Below, one piece after another: positions 7,489-14,871 of a stretch of DNA of 15,220 nucleotides (position 1 is the stretch's first letter; every line of letters begins with the position of its first letter). The position numbers were made by a program, and so were the translations under genes. The notes beneath the pieces are model-generated. The model was not told the origin of the DNA. It did not search any database and worked only from the letters and a program-made list of their open reading frames with translations. The DNA lies in NCBI GenBank assembly GCA_003523945.1, contig DOFS01000308.1:1-15220 (forward strand). The letters are read 5' to 3'. This DNA is from Nitrospiraceae bacterium (GTDB lineage Bacteria > Nitrospirota > Nitrospiria > Nitrospirales > UBA8639).

Positions 7489-10194
7489 ATGAGCGATATC
7501 AACCGCTTCTCTTCACGCCGTCAGCGTCTTGACCATACGTTTCTCACCGAAAGGCTGAAGGACGCGAAGTCCTACAAGCGCATCGCCGGGTACTTCCGTA
7601 GTTCGATCTTCGAACTCGTGGGAGAGGAGATCGCGACAATTCCGACCGTACAGATCGTCTGCAATAGCGAGTTGGATGCGGCCGATGTAGCCGTGTCGAA
7701 GCATGTTCGCGAGACTGCCTTGAAGGAGCGCTGGAACGAAGCGCCCTCCGAGGTCGAGGCTCTGTTGCATCGCGACCGTTATCGCCGACTGCATGACCTA
7801 CTGACTAGCGGCCGGGTCGAGATCCGGGTGGTGCCCAAGGACCATGTCTTCATCCACGGTAAGGCCGGGGTCATCGAAGCGGGGGATGGCTCGAAGACCT
7901 GCTTCCTAGGCTCAATCAACGAGACCAAGAGCGCATTCGCCCAGAACTACGAAATCCTCTGGGAAGACCCTTCGCTGGAAGGTGTTGCCTGGGTCGAAGA
8001 GGAGTTCGACGCGCTCTGGAAGGATGCCTATCCGCTGCCCGACGCCATCGTCGAGGAGATCAAGCGCGTCGCGGATCGTGTTGAGATTCGCTTCGAGGAA
8101 ACCAAAATCGCGGAGCTCCCAGCTGCCGCGCTAGCCGAAAGTCCGATTTACCGTGGTGGTGAGCAACTTCAACCTTGGCAGCGTTCGTTCGTGACCATGT
8201 TCCTGCAGCACCGGGAGACCTACGGCAAAGTCCGGCTATTGCTGGCGGATGAAGTAGGCGTCGGCAAGACGTTGTCCCTCGCCGCGAGCGCGATGATCTC
8301 GGTCCTGCTCGACGACGGTCCGGTGCTTATTCTCTGCCCTTCAACATTGACTCTACAGTGGCAAGTGGAACTCGCGGATAAGCTCGGCATCCCGAGCGCG
8401 GTGTGGTCATCGACGAAGAAGGAGTGGATCGATCCGAAGGGTCACATCATCAAGACGCGCGGACCGGAAGACATCGCCCGCTGCCCGTTTCGCATTGCCA
8501 TTGTGTCCACAGGACTAATCGTCCATGATTCGGAGGAGCGGCGTTACTTACTCGTACGCAAATACGGTACGGTTGTCCTCGACGAGGCGCACAAAGCACG
8601 CCAACGGGGCGGCCTTGGTGAAAGAAAAAGCGAACCGAATAACTTGCTAAAGTTCATGCTACAAATCGGTTCTCGTACGAAGCACCTTTTGTTGGGCACG
8701 GCGACGCCGATCCAAACAGAGGTGAGCGAACTCTGGAACTTGCTTCGCATCCTAAACACCGATGCTAACTTCGTTCTTGGCCATGAACTTTTCGGCCGAT
8801 GGCCGGACTGGGAAAAGGCGCTGCCCGTTGTGAAAGGCGAGGAGACCCCGTTGGATGAGAAGGACGCCTGGGAATGGCTACGCAATCCTTTGCCACCCGC
8901 GAGTGAAGACGCACTCTTTGCCACACTTCGGCTACAACTGGGGCTACCCGATCAGACTTTCTTCACCGACCGAGGTTTTGGGTCGATGGGGTTTCTCCAG
9001 CAGCAAGCGGTTGGACAAGCCCTCGCTCCCGGTTTCCTGCGGGAACACAATCCTATCGTTCGCCACACCGTGCTACGTCGTCGGAGGACACTTGAAGACG
9101 CGGGCCTGTTAGAAAGGGTGGGAGTAGACATCCATCCCGACCCGGATGCGCCCGTCACCACATACACGGGTGTTGGGTTTAGTGGCCTAGGTTTGCTGAC
9201 GAACCTTCCATTTGATCTCGCTTACAAGGCTGCGGAAGCGTTCACAGCTGCGCTGAAAAAGCGAACGAAGGCGGCTGGGTTCATGAAGACGATGCTTCTG
9301 CAGCGGATCTGCTCAAGCTTCGCGTCCGGCCGATCAACGGCTGAGCAGATGCTGAGGCGGGCAGTTCTTGAAGATGAGGAGCAGGCAAAACTAATCGAAG
9401 ATGCGCTTAGTGCGCTCACGCCCGATGAGGCAGGCCATTTAACCACGATTGTCACGGAACTGTCGCGACCGGAAGCCAGGGACCCCAAGCTCGTTGCAGT
9501 CCAGTACTTTCTCACTCAGCATCGCACCGAAGGCAAAACCTGGTTAGAGCACGGCTGTATTGTCTTCAGTCAATACTACGACACCGCCTACTCCGTCGGG
9601 GCAGAACTTGCGCGGTTGCTGCCAGGCGAGCCTGTAGGCGTTTATGCAGGTGCAGGCAAGAGCGGAATGTTCAAGGGAGAAGACTTCGCTTCCGTCGAGC
9701 GTGAGGACATCAAGAGCGCCGTGAAGAAACGTGATATTCGCTTGCTCGTGGCGACCGACGCAGCCTGTGAAGGTTTGAATCTGCAAACCCTTGGCACGCT
9801 CATTAACGTCGATCTGCCCTGGAACCCATCGCGTCTGGAGCAGCGCTTAGGCCGCATCAAGCGCTTTGGCCAAGCTCGGGGAACCGTAGACATGCTTAAC
9901 CTCGTCTATCACGACACTCAGGATGAGAAGGTTTACCAAGTCCTTTCGCGGCGGATGAAGGACCGCTACGATATCTTTGGGGGACTACCGGACACCATCG
10001 AAGACGAGTGGATCGAGAGCGTAGAAAAGCTCGATGAGATGATGGACGAATACATCCATCTCCGGCAGAAAGCACGCAATGTATTTGAAATGCGGTACCA
10101 GGAAACCATCGACCCCGATAAGGATCGCTGGGAGCTGTGTTCGAAGGTACTGGCCCGAAGAGACGTTGTTGATCGTCTTTCGAAACCATGGTGA
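7489..10194 (+). CDS. PLD-like nuclease fused to SNF2-family helicase
   Basis: This 901-residue protein has two parts. The N-terminal 190 residues resemble the phospholipase D-like nuclease domain of defence helicases: an opening NRFSSRRQRLDHTFL, then an HGK motif (H123, K125), then GSINETKSA with N144, forming one HKN-type half-site. The superfamily 2 helicase core follows: motif I ADEVGVGKT (253-261), motif II DEAH (365-368), motif III GTATP (403-407), motif V TDAACEGLNLQ (from 756) and motif VI QRLGRIKRFGQ (785-795). The last is typical of SNF2/RapA-like ATPases that translocate on double-stranded DNA. It starts 13 bp after the methyltransferase stop, with only a weak ribosome binding site, so it should be co-transcribed. 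It is the likely effector that translocates on and cuts unmodified DNA (inference). One PLD half-site usually implies that a dimer forms the active site. Confidence 0.93.
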   Translation: MSDINRFSSRRQRLDHTFLTERLKDAKSYKRIAGYFRSSIFELVGEEIATIPTVQIVCNSELDAADVAVSKHVRETALKERWNEAPSEVEALLHRDRYRRLHDLLTSGRVEIRVVPKDHVFIHGKAGVIEAGDGSKTCFLGSINETKSAFAQNYEILWEDPSLEGVAWVEEEFDALWKDAYPLPDAIVEEIKRVADRVEIRFEETKIAELPAAALAESPIYRGGEQLQPWQRSFVTMFLQHRETYGKVRLLLADEVGVGKTLSLAASAMISVLLDDGPVLILCPSTLTLQWQVELADKLGIPSAVWSSTKKEWIDPKGHIIKTRGPEDIARCPFRIAIVSTGLIVHDSEERRYLLVRKYGTVVLDEAHKARQRGGLGERKSEPNNLLKFMLQIGSRTKHLLLGTATPIQTEVSELWNLLRILNTDANFVLGHELFGRWPDWEKALPVVKGEETPLDEKDAWEWLRNPLPPASEDALFATLRLQLGLPDQTFFTDRGFGSMGFLQQQAVGQALAPGFLREHNPIVRHTVLRRRRTLEDAGLLERVGVDIHPDPDAPVTTYTGVGFSGLGLLTNLPFDLAYKAAEAFTAALKKRTKAAGFMKTMLLQRICSSFASGRSTAEQMLRRAVLEDEEQAKLIEDALSALTPDEAGHLTTIVTELSRPEARDPKLVAVQYFLTQHRTEGKTWLEHGCIVFSQYYDTAYSVGAELARLLPGEPVGVYAGAGKSGMFKGEDFASVEREDIKSAVKKRDIRLLVATDAACEGLNLQTLGTLINVDLPWNPSRLEQRLGRIKRFGQARGTVDMLNLVYHDTQDEKVYQVLSRRMKDRYDIFGGLPDTIEDEWIESVEKLDEMMDEYIHLRQKARNVFEMRYQETIDPDKDRWELCSKVLARRDVVDRLSKPW

Positions 10195-10335
10195 GTTAAT
10201 ATTCTAAAGAAAACCATTAAAGTGTCCTTCGTTTTTATGTACGATCATCTCGAAAATTCCTTCAAACAATTCCGCCTCATCGCCAATGATCTGGGAAACG
10301 AGAATCCAAAGCCGGCATAGAGGAAAGGACCGAGC
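10195..10335. other. Gap between the four-gene operon and the GmrSD-like gene
   Basis: The 141-bp gap is more AT-rich at its left end. It contains a 27-codon open frame at 10237-10320 (ATG to TAG, starting MYDHLENSFKQF) that stays open over a plausible hydrophilic peptide but has no ribosome binding site. I would not call it a gene. No clear terminator hairpin was found after the helicase, so read-through into the next gene is possible. The gap could equally hold a separate promoter. Confidence 0.4.
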
Positions 10336-12522
10336 ATGGAAACACAAGTTCGCACCCCACAGATGGTTTTCATGCAACCTCAGCGGCTTATGGTTCCGTT
10401 ATTCCAACGGCCTTACGTATGGAACGAGGAAAGCCAGTGGGAACCACTATGGAATGATGTCACACGAGTTGCAGACAGGCTTCTTAACCATCCATCTCAG
10501 AAGCAGAACCCTCACTTCCTTGGCGCGGTTGTGCTTCAGCAGGTTCAAAAGCAGACTGGCCTGATACAAGAGCGAACCATCATCGATGGTCAACAACGAC
10601 TCACCACGCTGCAACTTCTCCTGGACGCTCTTCATGCAGAACTTCTGTTGGCCAAGGCGTTGACTCCAGCTTTAAGGATCGAACCGCTTGTCGAGAACGC
10701 CGCTCCTTTCTGTTCCCGCCCCGAAGATCGTTTCAAAGTGTGGCCTACCAATCGTGATAGGCCAGCGTTTAACGCTGTTATGGGTGCGAAGCCACCTATC
10801 AACTACACCGCAATTGGTCACCCCGGTGAACGGATGGTGGAGGCGCACCGCTTTTTCAGTGAATGCGCACACGCGTGGCTGCGGATGGGTGGAGAAGGTG
10901 CCGTCGATTCCCGGGCAGCAGCAATCGAAACAACTGTGCGGGACCTTCTGCAGTTAGTGGTTATTGATTTGGCGACGGACGAAAATGCTCAAGAGATATT
11001 CGAAACACTGAATGCTCGCGGCGCGCAGCTTACTGCAGCTGACCTCATTAAGAACCTCATTTTCCAACGTCTCCTTGAGTCCGGAACAAATGTCGAAGAA
11101 GCCTACCAAACTAAGTGGAAGGATTTTGAGTCGGGTTTCTGGGAGACTGAGGTCAATGTCGGACGGTTTCGGTACCCTCGGTCAGCAATCTTTTTTAATC
11201 ATTGGTTGTCGGCACGTACTGGCGAAGAAGTGGTTGCACGAGAAGTATTCCAGCGATTCAAGCGGTTCGCCGATCATGACACTGGCCGTACCATGGCCGA
11301 TCTGCTCGAGCAAATCCATCACGCAGCACAGGTATATCGCGACTTCATTATGCGCTCATCAAGTTACACAGGACCGATCGATCGTTTAGGTTTGTTTGGG
11401 TATAGAACCAGTGTGCTTGAGAGCGAAGTCATCAAGCCTTTTGTACTTTGCTTGCTCGATCCTGAAGAGGCAAAGATCTCGGAGGCCCAACTTCATAAGG
11501 CGCTGAATGTTGTGGAGAGTTGGATGGTTCGCCGGATGCTGGTGCGTGCGACCACAAAGGCGTATAACCAAGTCGTTGCGGAACTCATCTCGAAGATCAA
11601 ACAAACTAATCGGCAGAATGCCGGCGATGTCATTGAATCTTACTTAGCTGGACAATCCGGAAGCAGCCGGTACTGGCCAGACGATGCCGAGCTTAGAGCG
11701 GAGCTTGGCGCCCAGCTGGCTTACCGTCGCCTACGTCGCGGTCGGCTTCGTATGGTGCAAGAAGCTATTGAGGATTATCTGCGTGGTTGGAAAAATGAAA
11801 AAGAAGCGCTGGGTGGCGAACGTGTCACGCGAGGGCAATATGTCATAGAGCATGTCATGCCCCGAAAATGGCTAAAAAACTGGCCACTGGAGGAGGGGGA
11901 GCAGGAAGAAGCGGAGCGCGATCGTGTCATCCACACTCTGGGAAATTTAACTTTGCTAACTGGCAGGCTGAATTCAAAAGTGTCAAACGGGCCTTGGCTC
12001 GGGAGCGGAGGAAAGAAAGAAGCCCTGCATGGTCACGACGTTCTATTCCTCAATAGAAAACTCCTAGAAGTTGCCGGTGAACAGTGGACAGATGACGCTA
12101 TTCGGGCTCGGACGCTGGAACTTATTGAAATAATTATCCAGATTTGGCCTGTGCCTCCGAACCACCATTCCGGTTTCGCCCACGAAAAAACCAGGAAGCG
12201 AAAGATGCTGAAGTTGGTCGATCTCATTAACGCGGGTGTATTAACGACTGGCATGCCACTATTCTCTCGCAAGAAGAAATTTGTCGATAAAGTGGCCACA
12301 CTGCTTTCTGATGGCCAAGTGGAATTCGATGGCGTGAAGTATGATAGTCCGTTCGCTGCTGCAAGTGCGATCGTGGGACAACGAATGAATGGCTGGTGGT
12401 TCTTTCTAGTAGACCAAAATTCTCGGCGTTCACTGCGAATGGTTCGACGTGATTATATAGATGCCATGGCCATGGATGATGAGGATGACGAGGCTGATGA
12501 TGACGAAGACGATGAAGGATAA
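10336..12522 (+). CDS. GmrSD-like DUF262/DUF1524 restriction protein with C-terminal RAMA domain
   Basis: This 728-residue protein has the two parts of GmrSD-type, modification-dependent restriction enzymes in one chain. The DUF262 half shows PLFQRPYVW (21-29), IIDGQQRLTT (82-91, the NTP-binding DGQQR motif) and NARGAQLTAADLIKN (from 226). The DUF1524 half is an HNH-type nuclease with EHVMP (505-509), GNLTLL (536-541) and LNSKVSN (545-551). After this, residues about 622-705 (LVDLINAGVL, then GVKYDSPFAAASA, then NGWWFF) match the RAMA domain pattern. RAMA domains occur in restriction and methylation proteins and are proposed to bind modified DNA. The chain ends in a very acidic tail (714-728, nearly all D and E). 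AGGAAAGGA at 10321-10329 is a good ribosome binding site 6 nt before the ATG. The nuclease assignment is firm by motif. The modification-reading role of the tail domain is inferred. Confidence 0.92.
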   Translation: METQVRTPQMVFMQPQRLMVPLFQRPYVWNEESQWEPLWNDVTRVADRLLNHPSQKQNPHFLGAVVLQQVQKQTGLIQERTIIDGQQRLTTLQLLLDALHAELLLAKALTPALRIEPLVENAAPFCSRPEDRFKVWPTNRDRPAFNAVMGAKPPINYTAIGHPGERMVEAHRFFSECAHAWLRMGGEGAVDSRAAAIETTVRDLLQLVVIDLATDENAQEIFETLNARGAQLTAADLIKNLIFQRLLESGTNVEEAYQTKWKDFESGFWETEVNVGRFRYPRSAIFFNHWLSARTGEEVVAREVFQRFKRFADHDTGRTMADLLEQIHHAAQVYRDFIMRSSSYTGPIDRLGLFGYRTSVLESEVIKPFVLCLLDPEEAKISEAQLHKALNVVESWMVRRMLVRATTKAYNQVVAELISKIKQTNRQNAGDVIESYLAGQSGSSRYWPDDAELRAELGAQLAYRRLRRGRLRMVQEAIEDYLRGWKNEKEALGGERVTRGQYVIEHVMPRKWLKNWPLEEGEQEEAERDRVIHTLGNLTLLTGRLNSKVSNGPWLGSGGKKEALHGHDVLFLNRKLLEVAGEQWTDDAIRARTLELIEIIIQIWPVPPNHHSGFAHEKTRKRKMLKLVDLINAGVLTTGMPLFSRKKKFVDKVATLLSDGQVEFDGVKYDSPFAAASAIVGQRMNGWWFFLVDQNSRRSLRMVRRDYIDAMAMDDEDDEADDDEDDEG

Positions 12523-12538
12523 TGGGTGATTAGTTGCC

Positions 12539-13246
12539 ATGCCCTCCCGTCAACGAACATTTGAAAGTATTGTTATGGGCCTGGAGCAAAATTTCTTGGG
12601 TGCGTTTACTGGCCCTTTAACTAAAGAGGATCAATCCTTAAGAGACAGAATCCGTAGAGCCCTTTCTTGGATGAAACGAGCCGCATCTGTGTCGTTTGAA
12701 GATAGACCACCTCGATTCGTTGATCTCTGGATAGCGCTCAATGCCCTTTATGGGCAGCGCAATTACGGGGAAGATCGCTCGGAGAGTGAATTCGATGATT
12801 TTCGGGAATTCGTCCTTCTGTTCAAGAAAATTCCTGAAGGAAAAGTCATGCTTCACCAATTTATCAGCAAACGTCATATCCAAGGACAAATTCGTGGTTT
12901 GGTGAAAAATCCATACTTATGGAGAGAGTATTGGGAAGGTAAAATGCAGCTTTTAGAAAATCAGATGAATAAAAACCTTCCTAAATTTGAACGGGCAATA
13001 TCCCATAAGGAACCCGAGATAATTTTCAATTACCTCTTTGAAAGATTGAAGGTGCTCCGTAACCAATTATTCCACGGCAGTTCTTCCGCTGATACCCGCC
13101 GTAATCGAGATGCCTTGGTCCCTGGAATACTTCTTTTGGAAGAACTTTTACCCATCTTTATACAGGTAATGATCAAGGAAGGGTCACGAGAGATTTGGCC
13201 CGATATACCCTATCCAGCCAGGGCTACTCCACTACATCCAATGTGA
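12539..13246 (+). CDS. HEPN-domain protein, ApeA-like, possible RNase
   Basis: This 235-residue, mostly alpha-helical soluble protein carries a HEPN ribonuclease motif: RNQLFHG at residues 174-180, giving R174-x4-H179 with a polar residue after the arginine. Upstream, PRFVDLWIALNALYG (59-72) resembles the helix typical of HEPN domains in ApeA-like and other defence proteins. Known HEPN proteins are metal-independent RNases in toxin-antitoxin, CRISPR and abortive-infection systems, though some HEPN proteins are inactive. It starts 16 bp after the GmrSD-like gene, with GGGTGA at 12524-12529 as a weak ribosome binding site, so the two are probably co-transcribed. The base composition is visibly more AT-rich than the upstream operon, suggesting a separate origin. 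Whether it is toxin, effector or partner of the GmrSD-like protein is unknown. Confidence 0.78.
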   Translation: MPSRQRTFESIVMGLEQNFLGAFTGPLTKEDQSLRDRIRRALSWMKRAASVSFEDRPPRFVDLWIALNALYGQRNYGEDRSESEFDDFREFVLLFKKIPEGKVMLHQFISKRHIQGQIRGLVKNPYLWREYWEGKMQLLENQMNKNLPKFERAISHKEPEIIFNYLFERLKVLRNQLFHGSSSADTRRNRDALVPGILLLEELLPIFIQVMIKEGSREIWPDIPYPARATPLHPM

Positions 13247-13275
13247 TCCTAACTCGAGACTATCTATTTCTCTTC

Positions 13276-13290
13276 GGAGGAATTCCCATG
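13276..13290 (+). promoter_or_regulatory. Strong ribosome binding site and ATG out of frame with the gene body
   Basis: GGAGG at 13276-13280 sits 7 nt before an ATG at 13288, the best-looking initiation site in this part of the window. From that ATG the frame closes after 13 codons (MVSFETFCVQIQS), while the long frame that follows is shifted by one base. Removing one T from the T5 run at 13305-13309 would join the two as MVSFETFVSRFKAK. Confidence 0.6.
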
Positions 13291-13297
13291 GTTTCTT

Positions 13298-13636
13298 TTG
13301 AGACTTTTTGTGTCCAGATTCAAAGCTAAGTTGAATAAGCTACCGACCCATGAAGGAGCCCATTACGGAAGTGTGCGCAAGTGGAGCCAGTATCGCGGAG
13401 ATCTTGGAGAGGAATTTGTGTTTTTCTTTACCGGTGGAGATGTAATTAAATGCGGGACAACCTCCACTGCCAATGTCCGCTCTGTCAGTTCTGCAGAATT
13501 TCAAAAAGTATACTCGGTCTGGAGCGGGTACCGATCCGGAGAAATCCCAAGGACACACATCATGCATGAACTTGGGGTTCAAAATGCATCTTGGATTATT
13601 CCGCTGCTTAAGCATTATGAATACCTGATGAATTGA
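13298..13636 (+). CDS. Uncharacterised small protein, probable N-terminal frameshift
   Basis: As it stands this frame begins at a TTG and gives 112 residues. It probably should begin at the ATG at 13288, with a one-base correction in the T5 run at 13305-13309, giving about 116 residues. The protein is soluble and basic at its start (VSRFKAKLNKL). The middle contains beta-like stretches (EEFVFFF, GDVIKCGTT). The C-terminal pattern is FQKVYSVWSGYRSGEIPR, then ASWIIPLLKHYEYL. I do not recognise a named family, although the combination of an aromatic W-x2-Y-x2-G segment and a hydrophobic end looks like a conserved small domain rather than a chance frame. It lies about 40 bp after the HEPN gene and may be the last gene of the same unit. 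The frameshift may be a sequencing error, a decay mutation or, less likely, programmed. Confidence 0.6.
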   Translation: MRLFVSRFKAKLNKLPTHEGAHYGSVRKWSQYRGDLGEEFVFFFTGGDVIKCGTTSTANVRSVSSAEFQKVYSVWSGYRSGEIPRTHIMHELGVQNASWIIPLLKHYEYLMN

Positions 13637-13851
13637 GCTGGCAATGAGTTTAACTGAACTACCCTTTGGATTACCTGGCTGGATATTATCAACTTAAGAA
13701 AAGTAAAAGGCTGAACCGACTACTCATCGGACTATAGTCCATTAAAGAAAGGGTTTAAGCCTTCTGTTGAATAATTACCTGCCCAATACTGGACAAAGTT
13801 GGAGATGGATTTCAGGAAATACAGAAGGAAACAATGGTCTTTCCTTAAAGC
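13637..13851. other. Intergenic region with a perfect palindrome
   Basis: This 215-bp region carries no recognisable gene. It contains a perfect 12-bp palindrome, GGACTATAGTCC, at 13729-13740, which could be an operator or a site left by rearrangement. It forms the boundary between the defence genes and the deaminase/DUF6883 block. No strong terminator was found. Confidence 0.35.
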
Positions 13852-14064
13852 ATGCAGAAAACTGAAAAGAACATGAGCTCCGATAAGTACATGCGCCTGG
13901 CCATTGCCATGGCACAGAAGATCCCCCGGTATCCCTTCGGAGCCGTAATCGTTCGCAGGACAACTGGGGGATATCGGCAAGTTCTTTTCCGGCTTCCTGA
14001 AGTACCTCTACCAGCCCCAGGCCGTAGCATGAGCACAATTAAAAAAATTCATTGTAATGGATGA
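13852..14064 (+). pseudogene. Truncated nucleoside deaminase copy
   Basis: The open frame (70 codons; likely original start ATG at 13873) matches the start of the deaminase at the right end of the window. Over 32 residues (MSSDKYMRLAIAMAQK... to ...VIVRRTTG) 23 are identical to that copy. Similarity stops at about 13969, just before the part that would carry the zinc-binding HGE and PCPMC motifs. The remaining residues (YRQVLFRLPEV...) are unrelated to the family. Without those motifs the product cannot be a working deaminase. The DNA is clearly diverged in third positions, so the duplication is not very recent. It lies directly upstream of the DUF6883/DUF4926 pair. Confidence 0.75.
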
Positions 14065-14130
14065 ACGCACACAAAGAGAGGTCAGTTGGAAGACTGAGGA
14101 CCCCCAGGCAATGTAAGATGGACCTTTGCC

Positions 14131-14463
14131 ATGAAACGCTCTAATGCCGCCAGGGCTATTGTGGATGTCAGAAAGCTTCGCGACTATTGTCTCAGCCGTG
14201 AACATCCGCGAGGTCAACACAAAGCCCGTGTCTTTCAGAGCGCCTTGGGATGGACTGCCGCCTCGGCAGAAGAGGTTCGTCGAAGGCTACTTGAAGTCGT
14301 ACAGAGGGAAGAAGCCACTTTCCTCGGTTCAGATGACTGTGGAAAGCGGTATGCGCTAGACTTTTCAGTACACGGTCCCGCTGGGCCAGTAACTGTTCGA
14401 AGCTTGTGGATCGTTCGCCGTGATGAGGACTTTCCACGATTCGCCTCATGCTATATCCTATAG
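14131..14463 (+). CDS. DUF6883 domain protein
   Basis: This 110-residue protein matches the small DUF6883 domain: KLRDYCLSREHPRGQHKARVF near the start (residues 15-35), an ALGW segment, a central variable part and the end pattern GPAGPVTVRSLWIVRRDEDFPRFASCYIL. Family members occur alone or at the C termini of phage head-morphogenesis-like and toxin-like proteins, and standing-alone members are commonly followed by a DUF4926 gene, as here. This suggests a toxin/antidote or effector/partner pair, but no activity is established that I can cite. The ATG at 14131 is the only sensible start because a stop lies in frame at 14095-14097. No clear ribosome binding site precedes it. The DUF4926 start follows 15 bp after its stop. 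Confidence 0.8.
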   Translation: MKRSNAARAIVDVRKLRDYCLSREHPRGQHKARVFQSALGWTAASAEEVRRRLLEVVQREEATFLGSDDCGKRYALDFSVHGPAGPVTVRSLWIVRRDEDFPRFASCYIL

Positions 14464-14478
14464 GAAGGAGATTACCTC

Positions 14479-14688
14479 ATGATTCAAGATATTTGTGTCC
14501 TGGATGTGGTCGCCTTGACTAAGGATATTCCTGAGAGCAGCTTGCTGCGAGGACAAGTGGGGACCGTGGTGGAATCCCTTGGACCAGATATGTTTGAAGT
14601 GGAATTTGTGGATAATGACGGCCGAACCTACGCGACGCTCCCCCTGAATTCCAGCCAACTCCTCGTGCTGCATTACCAACCTGCGTGA
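14479..14688 (+). CDS. DUF4926 domain protein
   Basis: This 69-residue protein is a compact beta-rich domain with the DUF4926 pattern: VLDVVALTKDIPESSLLRGQ, then GTVVE, then FEVEFVDNDGRTYATLPL, then a final LLVL segment. The fold resembles small SH3/KOW-like barrels (inference from the pattern). It has an excellent ribosome binding site (AAGGAG at 14465-14470, 8 nt before the ATG), much better than that of the DUF6883 gene upstream, so it may be made in excess of its partner, as is usual for antidotes. The pairing with DUF6883 is a known recurrent arrangement. The biochemical role is not known to me. Confidence 0.83.
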   Translation: MIQDICVLDVVALTKDIPESSLLRGQVGTVVESLGPDMFEVEFVDNDGRTYATLPLNSSQLLVLHYQPA

Positions 14689-14871
14689 TCTCGCTATTTT
14701 ATCCGTTCCTGTCATTTTCGATGGAGGGAATTTTCCTAATGAGGGGTTTATGCCTGAAGGGGTAAGGTGTGATCCAGAGACGGGCAGACCTCCAAATGGA
14801 CTCTCATTAGATTGAACACCTTCATTGTTTCTGGCAAACGATGTGAGGAATTCTGGTAAGCGTGAAAAAAA
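14689..14871. other. Intergenic region before the second deaminase
   Basis: This 183-bp region contains no supported gene. A short frame from an ATG near 14720 closes after about 14 codons. GAGGAATT near 14845 is too far from the deaminase start to serve as its ribosome binding site. No clear hairpin terminator was found after the DUF4926 gene. Confidence 0.35.

Noticed and set aside
6666..7502. Minus-strand open frame of 278 codons opposite the end of the methyltransferase
   Set aside because: It is antisense to a confident gene and its peptide shows no recognisable domain. It is a shadow of GC-rich codon use.
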